The notes under the pieces: model-generated
Database searches by the model: none
Told to the model about the DNA's origin: nothing
Seen by the model: only the letters and a program-made list of their open reading frames with translations
Translations under genes and position numbers: made by a program
In this document: piece after piece, positions 1 through 7,991 of the stretch
How the letters are laid out: every line of letters starts with the position of its first letter
Position numbering within the stretch: position 1 is the stretch's first letter
Assembly: GCA_041874725.1 (NCBI GenBank)
Contig: CP097466.1
Location: 3,162,001 to 3,226,000 of the forward strand
Length of the DNA: 64,000 bases
Reading direction: 5' to 3'
From: Duganella sp. BuS-21
GTDB taxonomy: Bacteria > Pseudomonadota > Gammaproteobacteria > Burkholderiales > Burkholderiaceae_D

Positions 1-767
1 GCCACATAGCCGACCTTCCAGCCGGTGACGTGGTAGGTCTTGCCAAAGCTCGACGCCACGAAGGCGCGCGCCGCCAGTTCCGGGTGGCGGCTGACGGACT
101 CGTGCTGATGGCCGTCATAGACCATGTGTTCGTAGACTTCGTCCGACAGGATCAGCACGTCGGTGCCACGCACGATGTCCGTCAGCGCCTGCATGTCGGC
201 CGCGCGTAGTACGGTGCTGGTCGGATTGTGCGGCGTGTTGATGATGATCAGGCGCGTCTTGCCGTTGACGGCAGCCGCCACCTTGGCCCAGGGCACGGTG
301 TAGCCGTCGGCGCCGAGTTCCATCTCCACTGCCACCGGCACGCCGCCGGCCAGCGTAATCGCCGGCACGTAGCTGTCGTACACCGGTTCGATGACCACCA
401 CCTCGTCGCCCGGATGGACGCAGCAGAAGATCGCCGTGGTCAGCGCCTGGGTGGCGCCGGCGGTGACGGTGATCTCCTTATCGACGTGGTACTGGTGGCC
501 GTACAGGGCCGCGATCTTGGCGACGATGGCCTGGCGCAGCACCGGCGCGCCGCTCATGGCAGGGTACTGGTTGAAGTCGGCCTGCATGGCCTCGGTCACC
601 GCGTTCATCAGGCTGCGTTCACAGCCGAAGTCGGGGAAGCCCTGACCGAGGTTGACGGCGCCCGCTTGCGCGGCCAGCACCGACATGCGGGTGAAAACAG
701 TGGTGCCAACCGCCGGCAGGCGGGTGGTCAGGGCAGGCGTCGTCGGCAGGGTTGTGCGGCTATTCAT
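1..767 (-). CDS. Methionine-type PLP aminotransferase (YbdL-like), C-terminus beyond window
   Basis: Class I/II pyridoxal-phosphate aminotransferase, read on the minus strand from the ATG at 767 and cut by the window start after about 255 residues. Visible signatures are an N-terminal NLGQGFPDF segment, the asparagine of the NTPHNPT loop, a DEVYEH segment holding the PLP-ring aspartate and tyrosine, and the SSFGKTYHVTGWKVGY segment with the Schiff-base lysine. The last segment closely resembles E. coli YbdL, which prefers methionine and transfers its amino group to 2-oxo acids. A role in methionine turnover or salvage is inferred from that resemblance. It lies 25 bp behind a PIN-domain gene on the same strand and is probably cotranscribed with it. 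Kynurenine aminotransferases are close relatives, so substrate is not certain. Confidence 0.85.
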   Translation of the reverse strand, partial: MNSRTTLPTTPALTTRLPAVGTTVFTRMSVLAAQAGAVNLGQGFPDFGCERSLMNAVTEAMQADFNQYPAMSGAPVLRQAIVAKIAALYGHQYHVDKEITVTAGATQALTTAIFCCVHPGDEVVVIEPVYDSYVPAITLAGGVPVAVEMELGADGYTVPWAKVAAAVNGKTRLIIINTPHNPTSTVLRAADMQALTDIVRGTDVLILSDEVYEHMVYDGHQHESVSRHPELAARAFVASSFGKTYHVTGWKVGYV

Positions 768-792
768 GGTGGCGAAGTAGTGGACGGATAGG

Positions 793-1230
793 CTATTCTA
801 GCGCAATCCACTTCTCCGGCAACATGACCTTGAACATCCCTTCGCGGGCCAGGCGGCGGGCCAGTTTCAACAGCGCCTTGTCCTTGGTGATCAGCACCTC
901 GGCCTGGGCGTCGCGGGCGATCTCCAGGAACTTCTGGTCGTCCTTGTCGGTGCATACGGGCAGGCGCACGCCGGACACGGGCGGCGCCACCACTTTGATC
1001 AGGGCGTCGAAGCGGGCGGCGGCCAACATGCGGCTGTCGTCGTCCAGCGGCAGGTGCTGGTAGTGGAGCACGATGTTGTACTCATCGCGGCAATCGGAGC
1101 GGGTGACCGCCTCCAGCTCGCCGCTCTCGATGGCGGCCACCAGTTTTGCCCAGCGCAGATCGTTGAACACGAACAGGTCGAGGCAAACATTGGTATCGAT
1201 GACGATGCGTTTCTTTGGAACAGGTATCAT
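793..1230 (-). CDS. PIN-domain protein, putative toxin-type ribonuclease
   Basis: 145-residue single-domain protein of the PIN family (COG1569-like, often labelled toxin component). Acidic residues expected to bind the catalytic metal are visible: D12 in the opening VIDTN strand, E50, D95/D98 in the TDKDDQ stretch and D117 in ITKDKAL. Known PIN toxins cleave RNA. No antitoxin-sized ORF lies immediately upstream: the next gene is the divergent yaaA, starting 37 bp away. Downstream on the same strand, 25 bp away, is the aminotransferase gene. It may therefore be a stand-alone housekeeping PIN protein rather than half of a toxin-antitoxin pair. Family assignment is firm; physiological role is not. 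Confidence 0.8.
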   Translation of the reverse strand: MIPVPKKRIVIDTNVCLDLFVFNDLRWAKLVAAIESGELEAVTRSDCRDEYNIVLHYQHLPLDDDSRMLAAARFDALIKVVAPPVSGVRLPVCTDKDDQKFLEIARDAQAEVLITKDKALLKLARRLAREGMFKVMLPEKWIALE

Positions 1231-1267
1231 GTAGGGCTAGTTTTGTGAAAATGTTTTTTGGAATCTT

Positions 1268-2038
1268 ATGCTGATAGTGCTTTCCCCGGCAAAAAGTCTC
1301 GACCTGGAGACGCCGCCCACCACCAAGTTGCACACCCAACCGTCGTTTCTGGACCACTCCGAGCAGCTGATTCATCGCTTGCGGGAATTTTCGCCGACCG
1401 AGCTCGGCGAGTTGATGGACCTGTCCGACAATCTGTCGGCACTGAACGTGGCGCGCTACGCCTCGTGGACCAAGGACACCAGCGAAGCGCGCCAGGCGGT
1501 GATGACCTTCAACGGCGACGTCTACGACGGCCTGGATGCCCGCAGCCTGAAGCCGGGCCAGCTCGACTACGCGCAATCGCGCATCCGCATCCTGTCCGGG
1601 CTGTACGGCATGCTGCGGCCGCTGGACCTGATCCACCCGCACCGGCTGGAAATGGGCACACGCCTGAGTACGCCGCACGGCAAGGACTTGTACAGCTTCT
1701 GGGGCGAGACCATTACCCAGGCTTTGAACCGGCAGGCGGCGGAGCAGGGCGCCGACACGCTGGTCAATCTGGCGTCGGAGGAATACTTCAAGTCGGTCAA
1801 GCCGAGACTGCTGCAGGTGCCGGTGATCACGCCGATGTTCGAGGACTGGAAGAACGGCAAATACAAGATCATCTCGTTCTACGCCAAGCGCGCGCGCGGC
1901 CTGATGGCGCGCTACGCTGCCGTCAAAAACATCACCGATCCGCAAAAGCTGAAGAAATTCAACGTCGACGGCTACACCTTCGACAAGAAGGATTCGACCG
2001 ACAGCACCTGGGTCTTCCGCCGCAGAATTGCTGAATAA
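1268..2038 (+). CDS. yaaA: YaaA family peroxide-stress protein
   Basis: 256 residues, the usual length for the YaaA/DUF328 (UPF0246) family, beginning with the typical [12 protein letters not shown]. The family member in E. coli lowers intracellular free iron and protects DNA and proteins during hydrogen-peroxide stress; the structure binds DNA in vitro. Conserved features include the SPAK start, the ALNVARY segment and a late FNVDGY segment. The gene stands alone: the divergent PIN gene starts 37 bp upstream, and a strong bidirectional hairpin separates it from convergent bamD. No OxyR site could be identified by eye. Confidence 0.92.
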   Translation: MLIVLSPAKSLDLETPPTTKLHTQPSFLDHSEQLIHRLREFSPTELGELMDLSDNLSALNVARYASWTKDTSEARQAVMTFNGDVYDGLDARSLKPGQLDYAQSRIRILSGLYGMLRPLDLIHPHRLEMGTRLSTPHGKDLYSFWGETITQALNRQAAEQGADTLVNLASEEYFKSVKPRLLQVPVITPMFEDWKNGKYKIISFYAKRARGLMARYAAVKNITDPQKLKKFNVDGYTFDKKDSTDSTWVFRRRIAE

Positions 2039-2049
2039 GCGCAGAATAA

Positions 2050-2077
2050 AAAAACCGGGAGGCGACTCCCGGTTTTT
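2050..2077. terminator. Bidirectional terminator between yaaA and bamD
   Basis: Perfect stem CCGGGAG (2055-2061) / CTCCCGG (2066-2072) with a GCGA tetraloop, extended by five A residues on the left and five T residues on the right. It can act as a rho-independent terminator for both convergent genes. Confidence 0.9.
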
Positions 2078-2085
2078 ACGCATCT

Positions 2086-2901
2086 TTACATGCTGGCGTT
2101 GGAACTCCAGAACTTCCACCAGTGGCGTTCGGCTTTCTTGCCCTCATCCAGGAACTTGGAGTTCGGGTAGTTGAGCTTGAACACGCGTTCGGTGTCGTTC
2201 TTCAGTTCGGTCATGCCCAGCTTGTCGTAGGCGCGGATCATGATGAACAGCGCTTCCTCGATCGACGGCGAGTCGCGGAAGTCGCTCATGATGCCCATCG
2301 CGCGGTTGGCCGCAGCCAGGTAGGCGCCACGGCGGTAGTAGTAGCGCGCCACGTGGATTTCATACGACGCCATCGCATTCACCAGATATCGCATACGGGC
2401 CAGCCCATCCGGGGTATACTTACTCTCTGGGAATTTGGTGACCAACTCCTTGAAGGCGGCGTAAGCTTCACGCGTGGCCTTCGGGTCGCGCTCAGTCGCA
2501 TCCTGTTCGTAGACGAAGTTCAGGAAGCTGATCTGGTCGTTGAAGCTGATCAGGCCGCGCAGATAGTACATGTAATCGACGTTGGTGTGGTTCGGGTGCA
2601 GCTTGATGAAGCGCTCAACCGATGCCAGCGCCTGTGCCTGATCCTGCGATTTGTAATAGGCGTAGGCGATATTCATCTGCGCCTGCTGGGCGTAAGTGCC
2701 GAAAGGATAGCTCGATTCCAGTCGTTCAAACAACTGAATTGCGCGCTCGTAGTGCTGACCTTCCAGTTCTTCGTTCGCCTCCGAGTATAATTTCGTCGCG
2801 CTCCAACCTTTTGTTTCGTCGGCTTTTTCAGAGAAAAGGCCGCAACCGGACAAACCAAGCAGGACTACTGTTGCTGCAATTACCGATAATTTTTTTTGCA
2901 T
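2086..2901 (-). CDS. bamD: Outer-membrane protein assembly factor BamD (lipoprotein)
   Basis: BamD is the essential lipoprotein of the BAM complex that folds beta-barrel proteins into the outer membrane. The ATG at 2901 gives MQKK, a hydrophobic stretch and a lipobox LSGC, so Cys20 would be the lipidated residue; a TTG at 2928 would add nine residues and is less likely. After the signal come TPR-like helices with the family segments EGQHYERAIQLFERLESSYPFG and ALASVERFIKLHP. Length (271 residues) fits the family. It is divergent from rluD, as in many betaproteobacteria, with starts about 60 bp apart so that promoters must overlap. Confidence 0.93.
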   Translation of the reverse strand: MQKKLSVIAATVVLLGLSGCGLFSEKADETKGWSATKLYSEANEELEGQHYERAIQLFERLESSYPFGTYAQQAQMNIAYAYYKSQDQAQALASVERFIKLHPNHTNVDYMYYLRGLISFNDQISFLNFVYEQDATERDPKATREAYAAFKELVTKFPESKYTPDGLARMRYLVNAMASYEIHVARYYYRRGAYLAAANRAMGIMSDFRDSPSIEEALFIMIRAYDKLGMTELKNDTERVFKLNYPNSKFLDEGKKAERHWWKFWSSNASM

Positions 2902-2964
2902 ATCTTTTGCAAGAAACTGTTTAACCAAAGTTTTACGAGGCTAATTATAGCCGATAGGATTACC

Positions 2965-3999
2965 GTGATATTAAACGCAAAGCCAAATTTGGCCGAATCT
3001 TCCTCCGAACTCGATATCGACGCCGACTTGGCGTTACACGACGACGATGACGACGGTCTGGCGCCGATCGAACTCGCACTGAGCCCTGAACATTGCGGCC
3101 AGCGCCTCGACAAGGTCATCTCCGGCCTGATCCCGCAATTTTCCCGTGGCCGCCTGCAAACCTGGATTACCGACGGCTTTGTTACGGTCGACGGCAAAAC
3201 GCCGAAAAGCAACAAGGATACCGTCTACGGCGACGAGAAGATCGTCATTCTGCCCCAACCGGAGCCGGAAGACGAGGCTTTTAAGCCCGAACCGATAGAA
3301 CTTAACATTGTTTTTGAAGATGAGCACCTGATTGTCGTGAATAAACCGGCCGGCCTGGTGGTTCACCCCGGCAACGGCAACTGGTCCGGCACGCTGCTTA
3401 ACGGCCTGCTGCACCGCTATCCGCAGCTGAGCGGCGTGCCGCGCGCCGGCATCGTCCATCGCCTGGACAAGGACACCAGCGGCCTGATGGTGGTCGGCAA
3501 GACCCTGGCCGCCCAGACCGACCTGGTGCGCCAGCTGGCCGCGCGCACCGTCAAGCGCGAGTACTTCGCTTTGGTGTGGGGCACGCCGCGCATTAGCGGT
3601 ACTATTGATGCTTCGATGGGGCGCCACCCGCGCGAGCGCGTCAAAATGGCGGTCTCGACCTCCATGGGCTCGAAGCCGGCCATCACGCATTACACCTTGA
3701 TCTCCAGCGGCAAGCTGGGCGAGGGCCGTCCCGTCAGCCTGGTGCAGTGTCGTCTGGAAACGGGCCGCACCCACCAGATCCGCGTACACATGATGTCGAT
3801 CGGCTTCCCGCTGGTCGGCGACACCGTGTACGGCAAGCCGCACCTGGCCGATTATTTCCCGCGCCAGGCGCTGCAAGCGCGCCGCCTGGGGCTGGTGCAT
3901 CCGGCCACCGGCGAGCAATGCGAGTGGCAAGTGCCGCTGGCCGATGATTTTGCCGAATTGCTGGCCCGCGCCGGCATCGAGGAACCGGAAACGATTTAA
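2965..3999 (+). CDS. rluD: 23S rRNA pseudouridine synthase RluD
   Basis: Makes the pseudouridines of helix 69 in 23S rRNA. The GTG at 2965 is chosen because AGGA lies five bases upstream and because the 23 codons before it, reaching into the bamD leader, look non-coding. The protein (344 residues) has an acidic N-terminus, an S4 RNA-binding domain (RLDKVISGLIPQFSRGRLQ) and the synthase domain with the catalytic aspartate D168 in HRLDKDTSG; RTHQIRVH is also present. The stop overlaps the next ATG by one base (TAATG), so translation is probably coupled to pgeF, a widespread rluD-pgeF pairing. Confidence 0.93.
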   Translation: MILNAKPNLAESSSELDIDADLALHDDDDDGLAPIELALSPEHCGQRLDKVISGLIPQFSRGRLQTWITDGFVTVDGKTPKSNKDTVYGDEKIVILPQPEPEDEAFKPEPIELNIVFEDEHLIVVNKPAGLVVHPGNGNWSGTLLNGLLHRYPQLSGVPRAGIVHRLDKDTSGLMVVGKTLAAQTDLVRQLAARTVKREYFALVWGTPRISGTIDASMGRHPRERVKMAVSTSMGSKPAITHYTLISSGKLGEGRPVSLVQCRLETGRTHQIRVHMMSIGFPLVGDTVYGKPHLADYFPRQALQARRLGLVHPATGEQCEWQVPLADDFAELLARAGIEEPETI

Positions 4000-4787
4000 T
4001 GTCGATACAGCAGCAATGGTTGGTCCCGCACTGGCCGGGTTTGCCAGTACATATCGGGGCGCTGTCCACCACCCGGCGCGGCGGCGTCAGCCCTGCGCCG
4101 TATGACGACGGCATGGGCCGTGGCGGCCTCAACTTCGGTACCCACGTCGGCGACCAGCCGCACAATGTGGCGCACAATCGCGCCGTCCTGTGCGGCCAGT
4201 TGCCGAACGAACCGGTGTGGCTGTCGCAGGTGCACGGCACCAAGGTGGTCGACTTGGCCGCAGTGCGTCCCCAGCAGGTGCCCGAGGCGGACGCCGCCAT
4301 GACCACCATCCCCGGCAAGGTATGCGTCATCATGACCGCCGACTGCCTGCCGGTGCTGTTCTGCGACAAGCAGGGCAAGACCGTGGCCGCCGCCCATGCG
4401 GGCTGGCGCGGACTGGCGTCCGGCGTGCTGGAAAATACCGTGGAGAGCATGCGCGCGGCCGGCGCCGGCGAGCTGATGGCCTGGATGGGGCCGGCAATCG
4501 GCGCCTACCAGTTCGAGGTGGGGCCGGATGTAAAGCAAGCCTTCCTGCAGGGGGCTTTCGATGGCTCCAGCCAGCGTCATGTCGAGGCCGCCTTCAGCGT
4601 GGTGGAAGGCAAGCCGGGCAAATACCTGGCCGATATCTACGGCCTGGCGCGCTACCTATTGCACCGCGCCGGGGTCAAGCAGGTACACGGCGGCGAATTC
4701 TGCACCGTGTCCAACTCCGGCCGTTTCTACTCCTACCGGCGCGACGGCGTCACGGGCCGCCAGGCCACGTTGATCTGGATCAAATGA
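3999..4787 (+). CDS. pgeF: Peptidoglycan editing factor PgeF (YfiH, 'laccase-domain')
   Basis: 262-residue member of the DUF152/YfiH family. In E. coli this cytoplasmic enzyme hydrolyses mis-made muropeptide precursors carrying L-serine in place of L-alanine; older annotations call it polyphenol oxidase or laccase. Metal-site motifs are visible: SQVHGTKVV, TADCLPVLF, and AAHAGWRGLASGV, supplying His, Cys and His ligands. The C-terminal FCTVSNSGRFYSYRRDG segment is also typical. Translationally coupled to rluD by a one-base overlap. Confidence 0.9.
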   Translation: MSIQQQWLVPHWPGLPVHIGALSTTRRGGVSPAPYDDGMGRGGLNFGTHVGDQPHNVAHNRAVLCGQLPNEPVWLSQVHGTKVVDLAAVRPQQVPEADAAMTTIPGKVCVIMTADCLPVLFCDKQGKTVAAAHAGWRGLASGVLENTVESMRAAGAGELMAWMGPAIGAYQFEVGPDVKQAFLQGAFDGSSQRHVEAAFSVVEGKPGKYLADIYGLARYLLHRAGVKQVHGGEFCTVSNSGRFYSYRRDGVTGRQATLIWIK

Positions 4788-4789
4788 AC

Positions 4790-4987
4790 CTATTCCCCGG
4801 GCGCCTGGTCTTTTTGCAGGGCCGCCCGGCGGCGCGCCTTGCGCTTGCCCGTGCCCGCGATATAAATCAAGGTCCCCAAGGGCAGCACGCAATAGAACAA
4901 AAACGTTACAATTCCCGCAATGACGGAAGTTTCCGTCAACGCCATGAGTCCGACCACGTAAATCCAAGCAATAGCAACAATCAGCAT
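4790..4987 (-). CDS. Small two-helix membrane protein, unknown function
   Basis: 65 residues on the minus strand, two predicted membrane helices (about 2-17 and 20-47) followed by a very basic tail (GKRKARRRA) that should face the cytoplasm. It is convergent with pgeF (two bases between stops) and divergent from phaC, whose ATG is 30 bp away. Codon use resembles the neighbours and the ORF fills the only gap in the region, which supports it being real. I do not recognise a named family; a link to the PHA genes is only positional. Confidence 0.6.
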   Translation of the reverse strand: MLIVAIAWIYVVGLMALTETSVIAGIVTFLFYCVLPLGTLIYIAGTGKRKARRRAALQKDQAPGE

Positions 4988-5016
4988 TGTGTTTAACTTA
5001 CTTTAGGGAACCACAC

Positions 5017-6735
5017 ATGAATTTGCCCGATCCTCAAGCTATTGCCAACGCCTGGATGTCGCAGATGAGCGACCCCGGGCAATGGCAATCCTGGTTCACC
5101 ACGGCGCCGGCAGTGGAGGCGCATCCGTTGGCCGCCATGATGCAGGATGTTGGCGCACACATCAAGCCAGACGCCACGGAACGGCTGAAGCATGACTACC
5201 TGAACGATTTCGCGGCGCTGTGGCAGGAATTTGTGTCTGGCAAGACCCCTGCGGTGGGCGACCGCCGGTTCGCCTCGCCGGCCTGGCAAGGCAATCCGCT
5301 GACCGCCTTCAACGCGGCCGCCTACCTGCTGAACGCGAAATTCCTCAACGCCATGGTCGATACGGTGGAAGCGACGCCGCAGCAAAAGCAGAAGATCCGC
5401 TTTGCCGTGCAGCAGATCGTCGATGCCATGTCGCCTGCCAACTTCCTGGCCACCAACCCTGAAGCGCAGCAAAAGCTGATTGAAACCAAGGGCGAGAGCC
5501 TGACCAAGGGCCTGGCCAACATGCTGGCCGACATGAACAAGGGCCATATTTCGCTGTCCGATGAATCGGCCTTCGAAGTCGGCCGCAACCTGGCCATGAC
5601 CGAAGGCACGGTGGTGTATGAAACGCCGCTGTTCCAGTTGATCCAGTACACGCCCAAAACCGCCACCGTCAACCAGACGCCGCTGCTGATGGTGCCGCCG
5701 TGCATCAACAAGTTCTACATCCTGGATTTGCAGCCGGAAAATTCGCTGGTGCGCTACGCGGTGGAGCAGGGCAATACCGTGTTCCTGATTTCGTGGAGCA
5801 ATCCGGACAAGTCGCTGGCCCACACCACTTGGGACGACTATGTGGACAAGGGCGTGATCAACGCCATCCGCGCGGTGCAGGACATCAGCGGCCAGAAAAA
5901 ACTGAATATGTTCGGCTTCTGCGTCGGCGGCACGATCGTCTCGACCGCGCTGGCGGTGCTGGCCGCGCGCGGCGAACAGGTCGCCAACAGCCTGACCCTG
6001 CTGACCACTTTCCTCGACTTCAACGACACCGGCGTGCTGGATGTGTTTGTGGACGAAACGCAAGTCGCGCTGCGCGAGCAGCAGCTCAAGGATGGCGGCC
6101 TGATGCCGGGCCGCGACCTGGCCAGTACCTTCTCCAGCCTGCGCCCCAACGACCTGGTGTGGAACTATGTGCAGTCGAACTACCTGAAGGGCAACGACCC
6201 GGCTGCTTTCGACCTGCTGTTCTGGAACTCGGACAGCACCAATCTGCCGGGACCGATGTTCTGCTGGTATTTGCGCAATACCTACCTCGAAAACAAGCTC
6301 AAGACCGGCGAGCTGGTGGTGGCGGGCGAGTGCGTCGATCTGAGCAAGATCGACGCGCCGGCCTTCATCTACGGCTCGCGCGAGGATCACATCGTGCCAT
6401 GGCCGTCGGCCTACGATTCGCTGAGCATCCTCAATCCGGGCAAGGGCCAGGCCAACCGTTTCGTGCTGGGCGCGTCGGGCCACATCGCCGGCGTCATCAA
6501 CTCGCCGGTGAAGAACAAGCGCAACTATTGGACCAACGACGGCGGCAAGGCCGGCAGCGCCGATGCCTGGTTCGACGGCGCCACCGAAGTGGCCGGCAGC
6601 TGGTGGCCTGAGTGGGCCGCCTTCCTGAACCAGCACGGCGGCAAGAAGGTCAAGCCCAAGGCCAAGCCTGGCAACGCCAAGTACCAGCCGATCGAGCCGG
6701 CGCCGGGACGTTATGTAAAGGTCAAGGCCGATTAA
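5017..6735 (+). CDS. phaC: Class I poly(3-hydroxyalkanoate) polymerase PhaC
   Basis: Polymerises 3-hydroxyacyl-CoA into storage polyester on the granule surface. The ATG at 5017 follows AGGGA at a good distance and gives 572 residues, normal for class I. The alpha/beta-hydrolase core carries the lipase-like box GFCVGGT with catalytic C302, the aspartate D457 in SREDHIVPW, and the general-base H489 in ASGHIAG. About 200 less conserved N-terminal residues precede the core. No phaA or phaB follows; the next gene is phaR, so precursor genes must lie elsewhere. Confidence 0.95.
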   Translation: MNLPDPQAIANAWMSQMSDPGQWQSWFTTAPAVEAHPLAAMMQDVGAHIKPDATERLKHDYLNDFAALWQEFVSGKTPAVGDRRFASPAWQGNPLTAFNAAAYLLNAKFLNAMVDTVEATPQQKQKIRFAVQQIVDAMSPANFLATNPEAQQKLIETKGESLTKGLANMLADMNKGHISLSDESAFEVGRNLAMTEGTVVYETPLFQLIQYTPKTATVNQTPLLMVPPCINKFYILDLQPENSLVRYAVEQGNTVFLISWSNPDKSLAHTTWDDYVDKGVINAIRAVQDISGQKKLNMFGFCVGGTIVSTALAVLAARGEQVANSLTLLTTFLDFNDTGVLDVFVDETQVALREQQLKDGGLMPGRDLASTFSSLRPNDLVWNYVQSNYLKGNDPAAFDLLFWNSDSTNLPGPMFCWYLRNTYLENKLKTGELVVAGECVDLSKIDAPAFIYGSREDHIVPWPSAYDSLSILNPGKGQANRFVLGASGHIAGVINSPVKNKRNYWTNDGGKAGSADAWFDGATEVAGSWWPEWAAFLNQHGGKKVKPKAKPGNAKYQPIEPAPGRYVKVKAD

Positions 6736-6814
6736 GGTTGCAGGGGAGAAAAGCCGAAAGTTGATAAACTGTAAAATTGGTTGCGTTGCAATAAAAGCCA
6801 AAAGTTCTATCAGA

Positions 6815-6846
6815 TTGTGCAAGACATGCTTTTTCCCCTCTATAAT
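6815..6846 (+). promoter_or_regulatory. Candidate phaR promoter and autoregulatory region
   Basis: A perfect TATAAT at 6841-6846 sits about 95 bp before phaR. The best -35 match is TTGTGC at 6815-6820, but the 20-base spacer is long, so the -35 is uncertain. TGC-rich motifs (TTGCGTTGCAA around 6781-6791 and TTGTGCAA at 6815-6822) resemble the TGC-containing sites bound by PhaR proteins and could be autoregulatory operators; that is inference. Confidence 0.5.
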
Positions 6847-6938
6847 AAGTAAAGTAGGCACGCGGGAAGGGGACGATCCGTCCACCTTCTTTCCGATATT
6901 TAAGAGACATGCGCTGCGGCGCAATAAACGGACTTGTG

Positions 6939-7496
6939 ATGAGTAGTGCGAAAAAAAATGCAGAGCGCCTGATTAAGAAATACCCCAACCGCCGTCTGTA
7001 CGATACGCAGACCAGCTCCTACATTACGTTGACCGACGTGAAACAGCTGGTACTGGATAACGAGGAATTCACCGTTGTCGACGCCAAGACCAGTGAAGAC
7101 CTGAGCCGCAGCATCCTGCTGCAGATCATCCTGGAAGAAGAGGCGAGCGGTGCGCCCATGTTCTCCAGCGACGTGCTGGCCCAGATCATCCGTTTCTACG
7201 GCCACGCGATGCAGGGCATGATGGGTTCTTACCTGGAGAAGAACGTCCAGGCCTTCACCGATATCCAGCGCAAATTCACCAGCACCGCCGTCGGCGGCCA
7301 GCCGTTCAGCCCTGAAATGTGGACCCAGTTCATGAACGTCCAGGGGCCGATGATGCAGGGCATGATGAACAACTACATCGACCAGAGCAAGAGCCTGTTT
7401 GTGCAGATGCAGGAACAGATGCAAAGCCAGAGCAAAAACCTGTTCGGCACCTTCCCGTTCGTCCCGGTCCCACCGACCCCGACCGACAAGAAATAA
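6939..7496 (+). CDS. phaR: Polyhydroxyalkanoate synthesis repressor PhaR
   Basis: 185-residue PhaR. It opens with the DNA-binding domain signature RLIKKYPNRRLYDT, followed by SYITLTDVKQLV and the PHB-accumulation regulatory domain (SRSILLQIILEEE). The C-terminal half is rich in Met and Gln (QMQEQMQSQ), as usual. Known PhaR proteins repress phasin and their own gene and release DNA on binding nascent PHA granules. The ATG at 6939 is preferred; an upstream ATG at 6909 adds ten residues that do not fit the family. It lies about 200 bp behind phaC with its own putative promoter. Confidence 0.93.
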   Translation: MSSAKKNAERLIKKYPNRRLYDTQTSSYITLTDVKQLVLDNEEFTVVDAKTSEDLSRSILLQIILEEEASGAPMFSSDVLAQIIRFYGHAMQGMMGSYLEKNVQAFTDIQRKFTSTAVGGQPFSPEMWTQFMNVQGPMMQGMMNNYIDQSKSLFVQMQEQMQSQSKNLFGTFPFVPVPPTPTDKK

Positions 7497-7517
7497 GCGC
7501 CGGCCATTCCGGCAAGA

Positions 7518-7551
7518 ACGGCACAGCGGCTCGCGCCCTGTGCCGTTTTTT
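7518..7551 (+). terminator. Rho-independent terminator of phaR
   Basis: Nine-base perfect stem ACGGCACAG (7518-7526) / CTGTGCCGT (7538-7546) followed by a run of six T, starting 21 bases after the phaR stop. Confidence 0.92.
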
Positions 7552-7596
7552 ATTGCTCACATAGCTTAGCGTTATCAAAAACCGTGATTTATCCGC

Positions 7597-7791
7597 GTGC
7601 TGGGGCCGGGCAACGCCGGCGGCAACTTCAAGCTCACCTTGCCCCTGGAAGCCGGCAAGCGCTACCTCGGTGCCGTCAACTCTATGCTGGGCACAGCGCG
7701 CAAGGGCACCACCACGCTGGAAGTCGATACCAGCGAACCGTTGCCAAAAGTGAACAGCGTGCATGCGGGGGTACGGGCCTTCGTCGACTAA
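7597..7791 (+). pseudogene. Probable remnant of an unrecognised gene
   Basis: An open stretch of about 64 codons beginning at a GTG without a ribosome binding site and bounded upstream by an in-frame stop (7585-7587). The peptide (LGPGNAGGNFKLTLPLEAGKR... ending HAGVRAFVD) looks protein-like in composition and third-position GC, as would the C-terminal end of a beta-rich exported protein. I do not recognise the family. It lies in the 495-bp gap between phaR and the glucosidase gene. It may instead be chance coding potential in GC-rich DNA. Confidence 0.35.
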
Positions 7792-7837
7792 GCGCATCAA
7801 ATGGGGGGGCGCTTGCGGCACCGCCTCCCCCCGCACC

Positions 7838-7900
7838 CCGCTGCGGCTCAGGGTGACCCCGTACGGGGTCCGACCCTTCCGTTTGGGGTGAACTTTTTAG
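7838..7900 (+). repeat. Intergenic repeat, partial copy A
   Basis: About 60 bp sharing the core of the longer copies at 14148-14395 and 55280-55543: CCGCAC, then CGCTGCGG, then a GGGTCCGACCC-type palindrome, ending with a CGTTTGGGGTG-like stretch and a T run. Same orientation as the 14-kb copy. The flanks of the longer copies are missing here. It lies immediately upstream of the glucosidase promoter. Confidence 0.65.
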
Positions 7901-7909
7901 CGAATGTCG

Positions 7910-7965
7910 TTGACACCCGAAATTCTTCGCTGTTAGTATCTGAACATCTTGTGGAAGCGCTTCCA
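7910..7965 (+). promoter_or_regulatory. Promoter with LacI-family operator before the glucosidase/ABC operon
   Basis: A consensus -35 TTGACA (7910-7915) is followed after 18 bases by TAGTAT (7934-7939). Just past the expected start site lies a perfect 14-bp palindrome TGGAAGCGCTTCCA (7952-7965), the classic operator shape for LacI/GalR-family repressors, with its central CG step. Repressor bound here would block initiation, so the operon is probably induced by a sugar. The ribosome binding site of the first gene (AAGGAG, 7981-7986) follows. Confidence 0.85.
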
Positions 7966-7991
7966 CTTGCAGTTCAGACTAAGGAGTTTTC

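Noticed and set aside
4993-6924. 643-codon minus-strand frame opposite phaC
   Set aside because: Shadow of phaC; no recognisable domain or start signals.
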